Of a stretch of DNA of 64,000 bases, positions 45,197-55,300 are shown in pieces. The stretch comes from Bacteroidetes Order II. bacterium (GTDB lineage Bacteria; Bacteroidota; Rhodothermia; Rhodothermales; UBA2364). The notes under the pieces were generated by a model. It made no database searches. It was not told where the DNA came from and worked only from the letters and a program-made list of their open reading frames with translations. Both the position numbers and the translations under genes were made by a program. Within the stretch, counting starts at the first letter, position 1, and each line of letters begins with the position of its first letter. Where the stretch lies: NCBI GenBank assembly GCA_016788705.1, contig JAEUSQ010000021.1, positions 1 through 64,000 of the forward strand, given 5' to 3'.

Positions 45197-46666
45197 ATGG
45201 ATTCGCACGTCATTGGTTGGATTTTTTTTGGCATATATGTGGCCTTTATGGCCTATGCCACCTATCTCGGTCTTCGTCAGAGCAAAGGCTTGGCCTCTTT
45301 TTCGGTGGGTAATCGTCAGGTCAACCCGACTTGGGTGGGTCTATCGTTGGCGGCCAATCTGACAAGTGCGGCCACTTTTGTAATCAATCCCGGCTTGGTC
45401 TATCACTTTGGAATGGCTGGATTTTTAGGATATGCCGTGGCGACACCGCTGGGCATTATGGTGGGGCTGATCATTGTCTCCAAGAGTTTCCGGCGGGTGG
45501 GCGATCAGTTTGCGGTTTTAACGGTTCCACAATGGATTGGCGACCGATTTGGGGATAAACGGCTTACGCTTTTTTATGCCTTTTTAAGTTTATTGCTCAT
45601 TACTTTTTTGGTATTGATTACGGTTGGATTGGCCCGTGTCTTGGGAGCGTTGCTGGGTATAGATTTACTGGTGGCCATTGCCATCGTCATCATTTTACCA
45701 TTGGTGGCCATTTTTCTTGGTGGCGCAGGCGCACATATTCTCATCAATTCGGTACAGGCACTTATCATGCTTGTGGTGGCACTAATCTTGCTCGGCTCTG
45801 GTATTTCGTATTTTGCGGACGGGCTTGGCGGGTTCTTAGAAAAACTGAGGGCCATAGACCCCTGGCTCGCCCAACCAATCAACCCCAAGAGTGCACTTTT
45901 TAGGAATTTCTTTGAGGTCTATGTGGCCAATTTTATGATTGGCGTGGCGGTGATTATGCAGCCGCATATTATTTCCAAAGCCCTTTATCTCAAGACAGAA
46001 AGTGATGTAAATAAATACCTTACGACAGGTCTTGTAACGGTTTTCTTCTTCTTCATGGTGCTGGTCGTCGGTGCTTTTGCCCGCATCCAGTTTAACGATC
46101 CAAGTCTTGCCGTAGATGCCGTCATGCCCCGCTATCTGACCGATCATTTTGGGCCTGTGGTTCGGGGAATTGTAGCGCTTGGCCTGCTTTCTGCGGGTTT
46201 TTCTACGATGGAAGGCTTGCTCGTTTCGCTCTCAGCCATCTTTGCCAACGATGTCTATAAAAACCTTTTCCCCCAACCCGAAAAATCTCGAGAGGACGCG
46301 GACCGACAGGCGCTACGATATGGAAAGGGTTTTTTGGTGGTATTGGCCCCGGTATTATTTCTGATCTCTGCCAGCCAAATCAAGCCCGATCTATCGGTAG
46401 CAATGTTGGCACAAAATGGCGTTTATGGACTGTTTTCAGCTACTTTTGCGCCCGTTTTATTTGGGATTTTCTCTAAACGACTTACAAAAATGGGCGTATT
46501 GATCACGGCTTTGACCGCTATTGTGATTCATTTTGGCATGACCTACGGCAAAATAACCTTGATGTCCAATAACCCCGCCGTTCCGGCTACCTTTGCCCTT
46601 ATCGGCAGTTTGATCGTCGCTACGTTGTTCGTCCTCTCCAACCGTCCGTCCTTCCATAAAAGATAA
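45197..46666 (+). CDS. Sodium:solute symporter, monocarboxylate type
   Basis: A 489-residue inner-membrane protein with about 13 hydrophobic segments and the SSS family pattern: YLGLRQSKGLASFSVGNRQVNP, LAANLTSAATFVINPGLVY, VPQWIGDRFGDKR and GLLSAGFSTMEGLLVSLSAIFANDVYKN. These resemble acetate and monocarboxylate permeases (ActP/MctP) more than sugar symporters. In its operon it would bring an organic acid into the cytoplasm with sodium. It starts 30 bases after the ketoacyl synthase-like gene and is followed after 5 bases by the acyl-CoA ligase. Confidence 0.87.
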   Translation: MDSHVIGWIFFGIYVAFMAYATYLGLRQSKGLASFSVGNRQVNPTWVGLSLAANLTSAATFVINPGLVYHFGMAGFLGYAVATPLGIMVGLIIVSKSFRRVGDQFAVLTVPQWIGDRFGDKRLTLFYAFLSLLLITFLVLITVGLARVLGALLGIDLLVAIAIVIILPLVAIFLGGAGAHILINSVQALIMLVVALILLGSGISYFADGLGGFLEKLRAIDPWLAQPINPKSALFRNFFEVYVANFMIGVAVIMQPHIISKALYLKTESDVNKYLTTGLVTVFFFFMVLVVGAFARIQFNDPSLAVDAVMPRYLTDHFGPVVRGIVALGLLSAGFSTMEGLLVSLSAIFANDVYKNLFPQPEKSREDADRQALRYGKGFLVVLAPVLFLISASQIKPDLSVAMLAQNGVYGLFSATFAPVLFGIFSKRLTKMGVLITALTAIVIHFGMTYGKITLMSNNPAVPATFALIGSLIVATLFVLSNRPSFHKR

Positions 46667-46671
46667 CCTGT

Positions 46672-48171
46672 ATGAGAACAGACTGGCTCGCCCGAAATGC
46701 ACAATATTACCCACAAAAAACGGCCCTCATCTGGCAGCCGGAAAACCGACGGCTTTCTTATTTAGAATGTGACCATTTGGGCAATCAAACAGCCCATTGG
46801 CTCCTCACACAGTACAACCTCAAGGTGGGCGATCGAGTGGCGGTGCTTGCCGAGAATAGTTTGGCGCATATCCTGCTTTTTTTTGCCTGTCAGAAAGTCG
46901 GACTCATCCTCGTTCCACTGAATTATCGCCTTACCCCCTCCGAGGTGCAATACATCGTTGAGGATAGTGAACCGGCGGTACTCTTCTATGGAGACGCTTT
47001 TGCCGAATATGTAACAAACGCAAAGCCGATTTGTTTGCCTATAACAAAAGTGCTTCAGGTTATTGAGAATAAAGAACTTAGTTTGCCATCGTTTCAGCAA
47101 AATCCAGACGATGCCGTTATGATCCTTTACACCTCTGGCACAACTGGACGACCCAAAGGAGCCATGATCACGCACAAGATGCTGGCCTTTAATGCGTATA
47201 ATACCATCATGCGTCTCGACCTGACCACCAAGGACATCTCCTTCAACGCCGCACCGTTTTACCATACAGGCGGCTGGAATGTCCTGCTAACGCCCTTTCT
47301 TTTGCTGGGAGCAACCACCATTTTATTAGACCGCTTTGATCCGGCGGAAATCCTCGAACTAGGCGAGAACGAGCAAATGAGTATCATCTGGGGCGTACCA
47401 ACCATGATGAAAATGCTTTCGGATCATCCCAATTTCGGAAGGGTAAATCTCCAAAGTGTGCGATATGCAATTGTAGGCGGCGAACCCATGCCAATTCCAC
47501 TTATCCAAACTTGGCAACAAAAAGGCGTACCCATTCGGCAAGGGTTTGGGATGACGGAAGTTGGACCAAACTGCTTTTCTTTACCCGAAGAAGACGCCAT
47601 CCGTAAAGCCGGATCCATTGGCTTTCCTAATTTCTATGTGGACGTTCGGGTAGTGGACGATTTTGGCAACGATGTGCCTGCCGGAACCACGGGCGAACTG
47701 CTCATGCGCGGCCCCATGACTACCTCTGGATATTGGCGGAATGAACCTGCAACTGCCCAAGCCTTGCAGAATGAATGGTTCTATACTGGAGACTTGGTGC
47801 GTGTGGACGAAGAAGGGTATTTCTATGTGGCCGGACGTAAAAAAGACCTGTATATTTCGGGCGGCGAGAATGTGTATCCTGCCGAGGTGGAAAAGGTTTT
47901 GTACCAACATCCTGCGGTGGCCGAGGCTGCCGTTATCGGCATACCAGATGCCAAATGGGGCGAAACAGGATTGGCCTTTATTGCCCTAATGCCGAATCAA
48001 AACGCTACCGAGGCGGAAATCATCGCCCATTGTCAGCGTTTCCTTGCACGTTATAAAATCCCAAAATACGTCCACTTCCTGCCCGAATTACCCAAAGGCC
48101 ATAGTGGTAAAATCCTAAAACGGGAACTGGCAGATCGTTTGAATACCCCGAATACTACATCAACCTTATGA
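46672..48171 (+). CDS. Acyl-CoA ligase (ANL superfamily)
   Basis: A 499-residue adenylate-forming enzyme that links a carboxylic acid to CoA using ATP. The P-loop is YTSGTTGRPKGAM (153-165); QGFGMTEVG is the adenine-binding motif; YTGDLVRVDEEGYFYVAGR carries the hinge; ISGGENVYPAEVE and the C-terminal lysine in LPKGHSGKILKREL complete the motif set. Substrate class (fatty versus aromatic acid) is not clear. It is the natural partner of the acid symporter 5 bases upstream and overlaps the downstream hydrolase gene by 4 bases. Confidence 0.93.
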   Translation: MRTDWLARNAQYYPQKTALIWQPENRRLSYLECDHLGNQTAHWLLTQYNLKVGDRVAVLAENSLAHILLFFACQKVGLILVPLNYRLTPSEVQYIVEDSEPAVLFYGDAFAEYVTNAKPICLPITKVLQVIENKELSLPSFQQNPDDAVMILYTSGTTGRPKGAMITHKMLAFNAYNTIMRLDLTTKDISFNAAPFYHTGGWNVLLTPFLLLGATTILLDRFDPAEILELGENEQMSIIWGVPTMMKMLSDHPNFGRVNLQSVRYAIVGGEPMPIPLIQTWQQKGVPIRQGFGMTEVGPNCFSLPEEDAIRKAGSIGFPNFYVDVRVVDDFGNDVPAGTTGELLMRGPMTTSGYWRNEPATAQALQNEWFYTGDLVRVDEEGYFYVAGRKKDLYISGGENVYPAEVEKVLYQHPAVAEAAVIGIPDAKWGETGLAFIALMPNQNATEAEIIAHCQRFLARYKIPKYVHFLPELPKGHSGKILKRELADRLNTPNTTSTL

Positions 48172-49127
48172 GAACACTTTTTTTTAATCTGCTGATTTTT
48201 ACTCTTTTGGCTGGATGTCAGGCCACAAAAATACCTACCATGCCCGTTACCGATGCCTTGCCCCACGCCCTTGCTCCCCTCAAAAAAATAACCGTTGGCA
48301 ACCACCAAATTGCTTTTTGGGAAGGCGGAAAAGGCAAAGAGGTGCTTTTGTTTGTACATGGCTTGGGTTCCAACTCATCTTTTTGGAAGGAAAACCTGCC
48401 AGCATTCACCGAAGGGTACCGCGTCATTGCCATAGATCTGCCTGGTTACGGCGCTTCGTCTAAGGAGCAAGTGCCGGCGACCATGCCGTGGTTTGCCGAT
48501 CAAGTAGCGGCTTTTCTGACAGCCATGCGAATCGAAAAAGTGACGTATGTGGGCCTCTCTATGGGTGGACAAATCGGGATGACGCTCGCACTTCAGCATC
48601 CGGACAAGGTGTCGAAGCTCGTTTTGGTCTCGGCGGCTGGCATAGAGACCTTCGACGAAAAAGCCCGTACGAGTCTAAGGAACTTCATGACCGTCAAGTC
48701 TATTATGGAGGCCACCGACCCACAAATCACGACCAGTATTGCCCTTAATTTCGATACGTATGACGCCCCAAAATTTGGATGGTTGGTAGAACAACGGAAA
48801 GCATGGAAAACCCGGCCAGACTTCCGCGCCTATGCCGAGGTCAACGAAAAATCGGTTTCTGGCATGTTGGACGGGGCTGTCTATGAGCAGTTGGATGTCC
48901 TCCACCTCCCTGTTTTGGTTCTTTATGGCAAGGGGGACAAAATGATTCCAAACCGTTTCTTTAATCCCGGCCTCACCACAGCAGACATTGCCAGTCGCGC
49001 CGGAAGTGCCCTCCATAATGCAAAAGTGGAGTTGGTGGAAAAAGCCGGACACTTGTTGCCATTAGAACAGCCGGAAGCATTTAATCGCGTGTTACTCACA
49101 TGGCTAAAGAATTCACCTTCCAAATAA
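48168..49127 (+). CDS. Lipoprotein alpha/beta-hydrolase
   Basis: A 319-residue protein with a lipoprotein signal (LLIFTLLAGC, lipid at C17) and an alpha/beta-hydrolase fold. Oxyanion loop VHGLGSNSSFW, nucleophile S131 in VGLSMGGQ, acid in YGKGDKMIPN and histidine in AGHLLPLEQP are all present, so it should be an active esterase, lipase or amidase. Lipid anchoring outside the cytoplasm places it upstream of uptake: it could release the acid that the symporter imports. The ATG overlaps the ligase stop by 4 bases. It is the last gene of the operon. Confidence 0.92.
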   Translation: MRTLFFNLLIFTLLAGCQATKIPTMPVTDALPHALAPLKKITVGNHQIAFWEGGKGKEVLLFVHGLGSNSSFWKENLPAFTEGYRVIAIDLPGYGASSKEQVPATMPWFADQVAAFLTAMRIEKVTYVGLSMGGQIGMTLALQHPDKVSKLVLVSAAGIETFDEKARTSLRNFMTVKSIMEATDPQITTSIALNFDTYDAPKFGWLVEQRKAWKTRPDFRAYAEVNEKSVSGMLDGAVYEQLDVLHLPVLVLYGKGDKMIPNRFFNPGLTTADIASRAGSALHNAKVELVEKAGHLLPLEQPEAFNRVLLTWLKNSPSK

Positions 49128-49333
49128 TGGTCATTCCTGTCTTATGACGGAACAACTTTAGGTATTGGCCAAAGACCAAGTGTAGGATAAGGTTATGGTT
49201 TTTTCCTATCGTTTTCGCCCTGCCGAACCTGTGGTCTTTGCTTATGAGACATCAAAATAGGTCTCTCGCAAAGCCAGATCATTCAAGTGAACGGCCTAAT
49301 CGGCTGAAACTAAACCCAGAAGGTTTTATACCA

Positions 49334-49376
49334 AAGGAAAAGGGAGCCTGCATCTGCGAGACTCCCCTTTCCTTTT
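49334..49376. terminator. Bidirectional terminator between two operons
   Basis: A long stem pairs 13 of 14 positions (AAAGGAAAAGGGAG against CTCCCCTTTCCTTT) around a 15-base loop, with T-rich sequence on the plus side and A-rich on the other. It separates the converging acyl operon (plus) and beta-glucan operon (minus). Confidence 0.8.
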
Positions 49377-49405
49377 CTCTTCATCAAACAATGTGATATG
49401 GCTTC

Positions 49406-50827
49406 TTATAACTCGCCTCTTCTGCGTACAAGTTCCGCTTTAATTTCCTTTGCTTTTTCCTCGGATAAGTCGTAATTCCACATCAACCAAATAGCCAGCG
49501 CGGCTGTTATGGCAGGCAGAGCAATATCGAAAATACGTAAAAGCGTCATTGTTTCGGCGGTCTGTATCGCGGCATTTTGGTCAAATCCAGCTACTTTTAG
49601 TACAATTCCCCCTAAAAACAACGCCAAGGCTTGACCAAGTTTGACCATCCACCAATAAATGGCGCCAAAGGTTCCTTCTTTTCGTGGCATACCATTTTCC
49701 AACTCGTCCAAGTCGCACACATCGGCGGTCATGCTCATCATTAAGGTAAATAAGCCGCCCAATCCAAAGGCAATAAATGGAACAGGCATAAAAATCATCC
49801 AAGGGTTTTCCGGATTAAATCCCCACCATTTCAGAATATACCCAATAATCGAAATGAAAGTAGAAATTACAAATGCCGTCCGCTTCCCATATTTATTGGC
49901 CAACATGGTGACAATAGGAATAACCAAAAAGGCCGTTGCCAGGGCACTAATGGTAGAAAACCAAGCAGGTAAAGTGCCAGCTGCTTCGTAACTACCATTA
50001 AACATGTAAAAAACAATAATAAAAATACTAAATGAAGCAACCATTTGAAAGCCGTTGAAGACCAAAAAAGTCGCTCCACATAGACGCATAAATGGAATAT
50101 TGCGGCTCATGTTCTTAATATCTTTAAATAACTTACCTAAATTATTAAAGGTGTTTTTTAAGGTTAAGTCTGCTTGGTTTTCAATATGAGAAGCGGCTAC
50201 TTCTTTACAAAAAATAGCTGGCAAAATGCCGAGAATAATACACGCAATACCTACTATAATAGATAAAGTGCGAACACCTTCTGCTTGTGTGGCAAACAAA
50301 TTTGGATCAGCAACCAATACCCAGAACCAGGGCACAATCATCCAAGCCAATTGGCTTACTGTTTGAGAAAAGCCCATCAACCTTGTTCTTTCTTTATAGT
50401 CACTTGTCATTTCATACCCCAAACCAATTAATGGGGTAGAAAACATGGTATTAAATAAAATAAATATAATAGAGGTAATCAAAAAATACCAAAAATTAAA
50501 AACAGTTCCATTTGCCTCACTCATTTGCCATTGAACAAAAAAGAAAATACCCGCAAAGATAGCACCCGCAAAGATATAAGGCCTTCTTCGTCCCCACTTT
50601 GATTTCGTATTATCAGAAATAAAACCCATAATTGGGTCTGATAAAGCATCTATAAAACGAGGAATGGCAGACAGCATACCTGCATACACGGGGTCAATTC
50701 CAAATCCTGTTAGTAAGAAAAAGGAAAAAACCCCCAAGGCACCCGGAAAAAGATTATTCACCAAGTGACCAGCACCAAAGGCCATTTTTTGGACGATCGG
50801 TACACCCTGATTGATCTGGTTACTCAT
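49406..50827 (-). CDS. GPH-family glycoside:cation symporter (MFS)
   Basis: A 473-residue inner-membrane transporter with about 12 hydrophobic segments. DALSDPIMGFISDNTKSKWGRRRPYIF is the MelB/GPH signature, with GLGYEMTSDYKERTRLMGF and SMTADVCDLDELENGMPRKEGTFGAIYWW also typical. These carriers take up oligosaccharides or glycosides with Na+ or H+. At the end of the beta-glucan operon, 2 bases after the GH30 gene, it probably imports gluco-oligosaccharides for the cytoplasmic phosphorylase. Confidence 0.9.
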   Translation of the reverse strand: MSNQINQGVPIVQKMAFGAGHLVNNLFPGALGVFSFFLLTGFGIDPVYAGMLSAIPRFIDALSDPIMGFISDNTKSKWGRRRPYIFAGAIFAGIFFFVQWQMSEANGTVFNFWYFLITSIIFILFNTMFSTPLIGLGYEMTSDYKERTRLMGFSQTVSQLAWMIVPWFWVLVADPNLFATQAEGVRTLSIIVGIACIILGILPAIFCKEVAASHIENQADLTLKNTFNNLGKLFKDIKNMSRNIPFMRLCGATFLVFNGFQMVASFSIFIIVFYMFNGSYEAAGTLPAWFSTISALATAFLVIPIVTMLANKYGKRTAFVISTFISIIGYILKWWGFNPENPWMIFMPVPFIAFGLGGLFTLMMSMTADVCDLDELENGMPRKEGTFGAIYWWMVKLGQALALFLGGIVLKVAGFDQNAAIQTAETMTLLRIFDIALPAITAALAIWLMWNYDLSEEKAKEIKAELVRRRGEL

Positions 50828-50829
50828 AA

Positions 50830-52323
50830 TTAATTATGGGGTTTTAGGGTTATGGTTTGCAAACTTTCTTGATCTAAATTAAATATGTGAGAAAAACCAT
50901 CCAGATGAATGGAGACAGTCTGGGGCTTTTTCTCTTTATTTAACAATACCAAGACAATAGAATGATCTGTATTTTCGACAGCGGTTGCATGGATAGTACT
51001 ATTTAAGTTTGAAAGGCCAATTCTATGTGCTCCCGGTCTGATGAATTTGCTAAAATGCGACATCACATAATACAAAGGCGTAAAATAGACTTCATCTTTT
51101 TCTACGTTTACAATGATGGGTGCAATACACCAATTTTTAAACCAATTTGGTCCACCTTGTTGATCCAATACCATGTTCCAGTCAATCCAGCCTTCTACCC
51201 AGTGATTTAAAGAGCCGATAATGTCTTCGGCGTAACGATAGACGGGTACATATTTAGGATGGAGGTATTTTTCATGCTCAGATGCCCAATCGTAACCCCA
51301 ATCTGTGGCATGGGGCTGCCAATACCATTGATCATTCTGCCATACAGGTACTTCTGCATCTATACAGGCTTCTGTCTGAATTAAATGTTTTTCGGGTGCT
51401 TTATGATGGGCATAATCCAACGCTTCCGGGAAATAGTCGTAGGTGCTTTCATACCAATGTATGGCTGTTCCATGAAAATAGCGACTACTTTCTGATGTGC
51501 GATACATTTCATCTACCCAATTTTTTAGGTCCGCCCTATTTTGATCATAACCTAAAATTTTAATACTTTTATATCCATTTTTTTCAAGGTGAGGGCCTAA
51601 ATAGTATTGTACAAAATTGGTCATTTCTTGTGGAGTATAGTGCATACTTTCCCAATTATTGCCATTCCCATTTGGTTCATTCTCTACGGTAATACCCCAA
51701 AATGGAATTCCATGTCTTTTGTAGGCATCTAAGTATTTTGAAAAAAACAATGCCCAAGTAGCGTAATATTCTGGTTTAAGTTTACCCCCCACCCAATGGT
51801 TATTGTCTTTCATCCAAGGGGGAGCTGTCCACGGAGAAGCAATTAAGTTAAAGCCTTCTTTAGAAAATTTTTGTGCTTCTTTGATAATGGGAATAATGGA
51901 TTCTTCATCATGACGTATGTCAAAATTTTTTAGTAATGTATCGCCTGGTGTCATCGCATATGCATAATGATCAAGAGAAAAATCTGATGAATTCATTTGG
52001 GTTCGACACAAAGAATAATTTGCTCCTTCTTGTCCAAAGTATGCGTTTAATATTTTTTTTCGGTTTGCCACACTCAATTTTTGTAATAAATATGTAGTTG
52101 CTTCGGTGAAAGCACCACCAAATCCCAATATTTTCTGAAATTTAATCTTAGGCTGAATCCGAATAATCACACTGGGAGAGGTTGTAATGTTTTGAATACT
52201 TACCGCTGTCAAAGCATCTCCACTAGCAGAAGATTTCCATGCATTTACTTCCCAACTTTTAGCCTGCGACATAACCGTATCTATCCCCAAGAAAATAACA
52301 AGAAATAAAAAAAAGTATCTCAT
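50830..52323 (-). CDS. GH30 beta-glucosidase/endo-beta-glucanase
   Basis: A 497-residue exported enzyme (signal peptide about 1-19, ending VMSQ) of glycoside hydrolase family 30, the glucosylceramidase-like type. ILGFGGAFTEA, then YSLCRTQMNSSDFS and SPWTAPPWMKDN match the family; E216 in ITVENEPN is the expected acid/base and E318 in LIQTEAC the nucleophile, followed by a C-terminal beta domain. In this locus it probably cleaves beta-1,6 or beta-1,3 glucose linkages of laminarin-like glucans, though other beta-glucosides are possible. It sits between the phosphorylase and the transporter genes with gaps of 10 and 2 bases. Confidence 0.9.
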   Translation of the reverse strand: MRYFFLFLVIFLGIDTVMSQAKSWEVNAWKSSASGDALTAVSIQNITTSPSVIIRIQPKIKFQKILGFGGAFTEATTYLLQKLSVANRKKILNAYFGQEGANYSLCRTQMNSSDFSLDHYAYAMTPGDTLLKNFDIRHDEESIIPIIKEAQKFSKEGFNLIASPWTAPPWMKDNNHWVGGKLKPEYYATWALFFSKYLDAYKRHGIPFWGITVENEPNGNGNNWESMHYTPQEMTNFVQYYLGPHLEKNGYKSIKILGYDQNRADLKNWVDEMYRTSESSRYFHGTAIHWYESTYDYFPEALDYAHHKAPEKHLIQTEACIDAEVPVWQNDQWYWQPHATDWGYDWASEHEKYLHPKYVPVYRYAEDIIGSLNHWVEGWIDWNMVLDQQGGPNWFKNWCIAPIIVNVEKDEVYFTPLYYVMSHFSKFIRPGAHRIGLSNLNSTIHATAVENTDHSIVLVLLNKEKKPQTVSIHLDGFSHIFNLDQESLQTITLKPHN

Positions 52324-52333
52324 AAGGTAAGAG

Positions 52334-55300
52334 TTAGATTAATGCATTAGGGTTAATACAGACTTTTATGGATTGCACAATTCCTTTTCTTAAAAATATG
52401 GCTTCGCTTAATTCGGCTGATAGTACACTGGTATTAAATACTATCTCTTCTTGATTCTTTAAGGTTACAGTCATGCTTATTTTATCTCCAAGCTCATAAA
52501 TTACCGGAACCTGACAATAAGTAAATGCCATGCTATTTTCAGGAATGAGATACTTATTTTGTTTGTTTTTAACATCTGTATAAGTAAACAAAAATGGATC
52601 ACTCTTAAATGTCTTTTTTGTAAGAATGATAGGTTTAAAATGAAGTTGGCCATTTTGTATCTGAACACCTAATTCACCCCAATGGCAGATAATGTCCTCC
52701 TTTACTTGTCCAGTCATGCCAGGCTGTTGTGCACCTTTTCTGGAAGGTGTGTGCGAATAAGCATCTGTAGGAAATGCACCATACGCTTGTGGAGACTTAT
52801 GAACGCCAAGACCTTCATAAAGGTCATAATAATGTTGGACGAGAGCGTCAAAATCCTTTTTAGCTACTTTTTCCTGATATGCTTTAAATATATTTTCTAA
52901 AACAGCCAATAATAATTTTGAAACCATATGCCAATAGACAGAGCCTAACCCTTCATATGCATAAAAAGTCCCAGACCGCCCTGTAAAGGCTTTATGATTA
53001 AATATCTTCTCGTAGATTAGATATATCTTATTTAATTCAACTTCATTATAATGTACGTAATGAAGTGAAATTAAATTCGATAATCCGTCTTTTAAGTCAT
53101 TATTATTTTTAAAATTCTTATTAAAATGATAATATCCTAATGCATCTCTCTCAATGATTGACTTGTTACCTTTTTCTATTAATTCCTGAATCAATAAACA
53201 ATTTTTTATTTCTGACTCATCAAATGTATTCTTTTCCAGAAAGCCCGGTAATTTTTTATCTGGATATAAGATGTAGCTATTTCGGTCTTCAACATATAAA
53301 GGACTTTGCTTTAATGCGTTTAGCACCTGTACCACTTGTTTAGCATCCAATATCCCTGCGCTTAGTGCTGCCACCTGACCTTCCAGCATGACAGTAAGGC
53401 GAGATACCTGTACAGCTTGCCCTTCAAATGAGGCTAAGTTATATGCATGGTAAAGCCCATCTGGCCGTTTGTTAGACTGAATGGTGTGGTCAATAAACTG
53501 TAAAGACACTTTATTAAATCGCTGAATACCTTCAATAGAAATGGTTCGTTTTTTACCCCAAAATCCGTGATCATATACATGCCAACGGTAAGAACTTGCT
53601 GCTTCACCAAGTTGGTCCATGATGTTTCTACGATCAGAATCGGTGATTTCTGACGAGAGTAAAGCCACATTATCTTCCAGAACTTTCCGAATATTTTTGT
53701 AACAGTCAATGAGTTCTTGAGAAATCTTAACTTCACTAACAGGCGATGTGCATAATATTTTCTCGAAAAAAACCAAAAAACGACGTAAATAGTATAAAGT
53801 AACCATCGAAACACCATTTCCAACCAACGCATTGTTCGCATCATTCCATTCGGGCCTTTGGGTATTCATCCAAATACCCGCTTCCGGAATAAAATTAGAT
53901 ATTTTGGATAAGATAACAGCGAGAATTTTTTCAATGAAGTTAACGTGATGAATATTGTTGTCTTCATCTTTTACTAAACAAGCGTCCGATCCAACATTAG
54001 TTCTTTCTTCTCGGATACGTAAGTCCATTACGTGATCGAAAGTAATTGTATCTTTTGGATTGAGAACAATATCTTGGTATTTTTTTATCTTGTAAGGAAC
54101 ATGGGCATAAACAAAACTTTCTTTATCGAATAAATTTCCCAATAAATCAGGTTTATAAGCGGTTATAAATTCCAAAAATTTTAATAAATAGATCACTTGA
54201 TGATCCCCCCAATAGCCGATATACGCCCAAGGATCATCTGGCTCAATAATTTCCCAATCAAAACCGTCTTTACTTACTCTATAGGGGTTATATCCTTCAA
54301 ACGTAGTTGCATTTAAAAATTTATAAACCATGCTTTCCGCATATTCAGGAAAGGACATGGCCAATGCTTCCCAATTTTGGAAAATATCCCGCCAGTTCCC
54401 TTGATAATCCAATACTTTACTACCATCGGTTTCATTGATGGTATTTACATAAAACTTATTCCATGGACGTGAGGGATCGCCATGTCTTCGGCTGAAATAC
54501 AGAGGCAGATATTCTTTAGATAATCTTTGAAAGTCAGTATTTGTATCGAAAAGATATAGCTGTGTAATGAAATTAAAATCAAATTTCTCTGGCCATTTTA
54601 TTGCTTCTTCTGAAATTAATTTAAAAATATGTTTATTTGCGTTATTAAGATAGGATAAAAAATCTGATTTTGAAATCAAATATTGGTCATCAAAAATACC
54701 GCCTCGCATGATGTTAAATAAGACATTGGAAAAATGTCTAGAGTCTTTAAGCGGATCGGAGGTGTTTTGTAATCCATCTGCATTACAAGCCAATTTAAGG
54801 AGATTGCTTGTGCCTTCCGCTACATCTGCTAAAACATCTTTTATTAAACGAGTCGGTTGTTTAAGGGCTTCCATTAAGTGAATAACCTCACTATGGCTTT
54901 TATGAACATCCGCCACCATATACCATTCTTTAACATCATTTGCAGTTAGCGAGAGGGTTTCACAGATAAAATAAGCCCCTTTTTCGCCTTTATTTTCAAT
55001 TTCAGGATGGATTGTCCGTCCATTCCTAAATGATTCTAATTGAAACGTAGAGAGCAAATTGATAGGATTTTGAAGCCCGAACGACCAAACGGTATTGGCT
55101 TTAAGCGCCTCGCTGGGTTCCGCCCGATCCACAATAATGGCTGAAAGGGCATAGATGCCCAGTCCCAATGGCATTGCCAGCTCACTTTGTTTGTAGGCAT
55201 CCACCAAATTGCTATAAAAGTTCTGTAAATCACTACCAACACCTGCCGGAAGTATATTCTGTAGGCCATCGAGCACGTCAAGTTGGCAATTTTCGGCATT

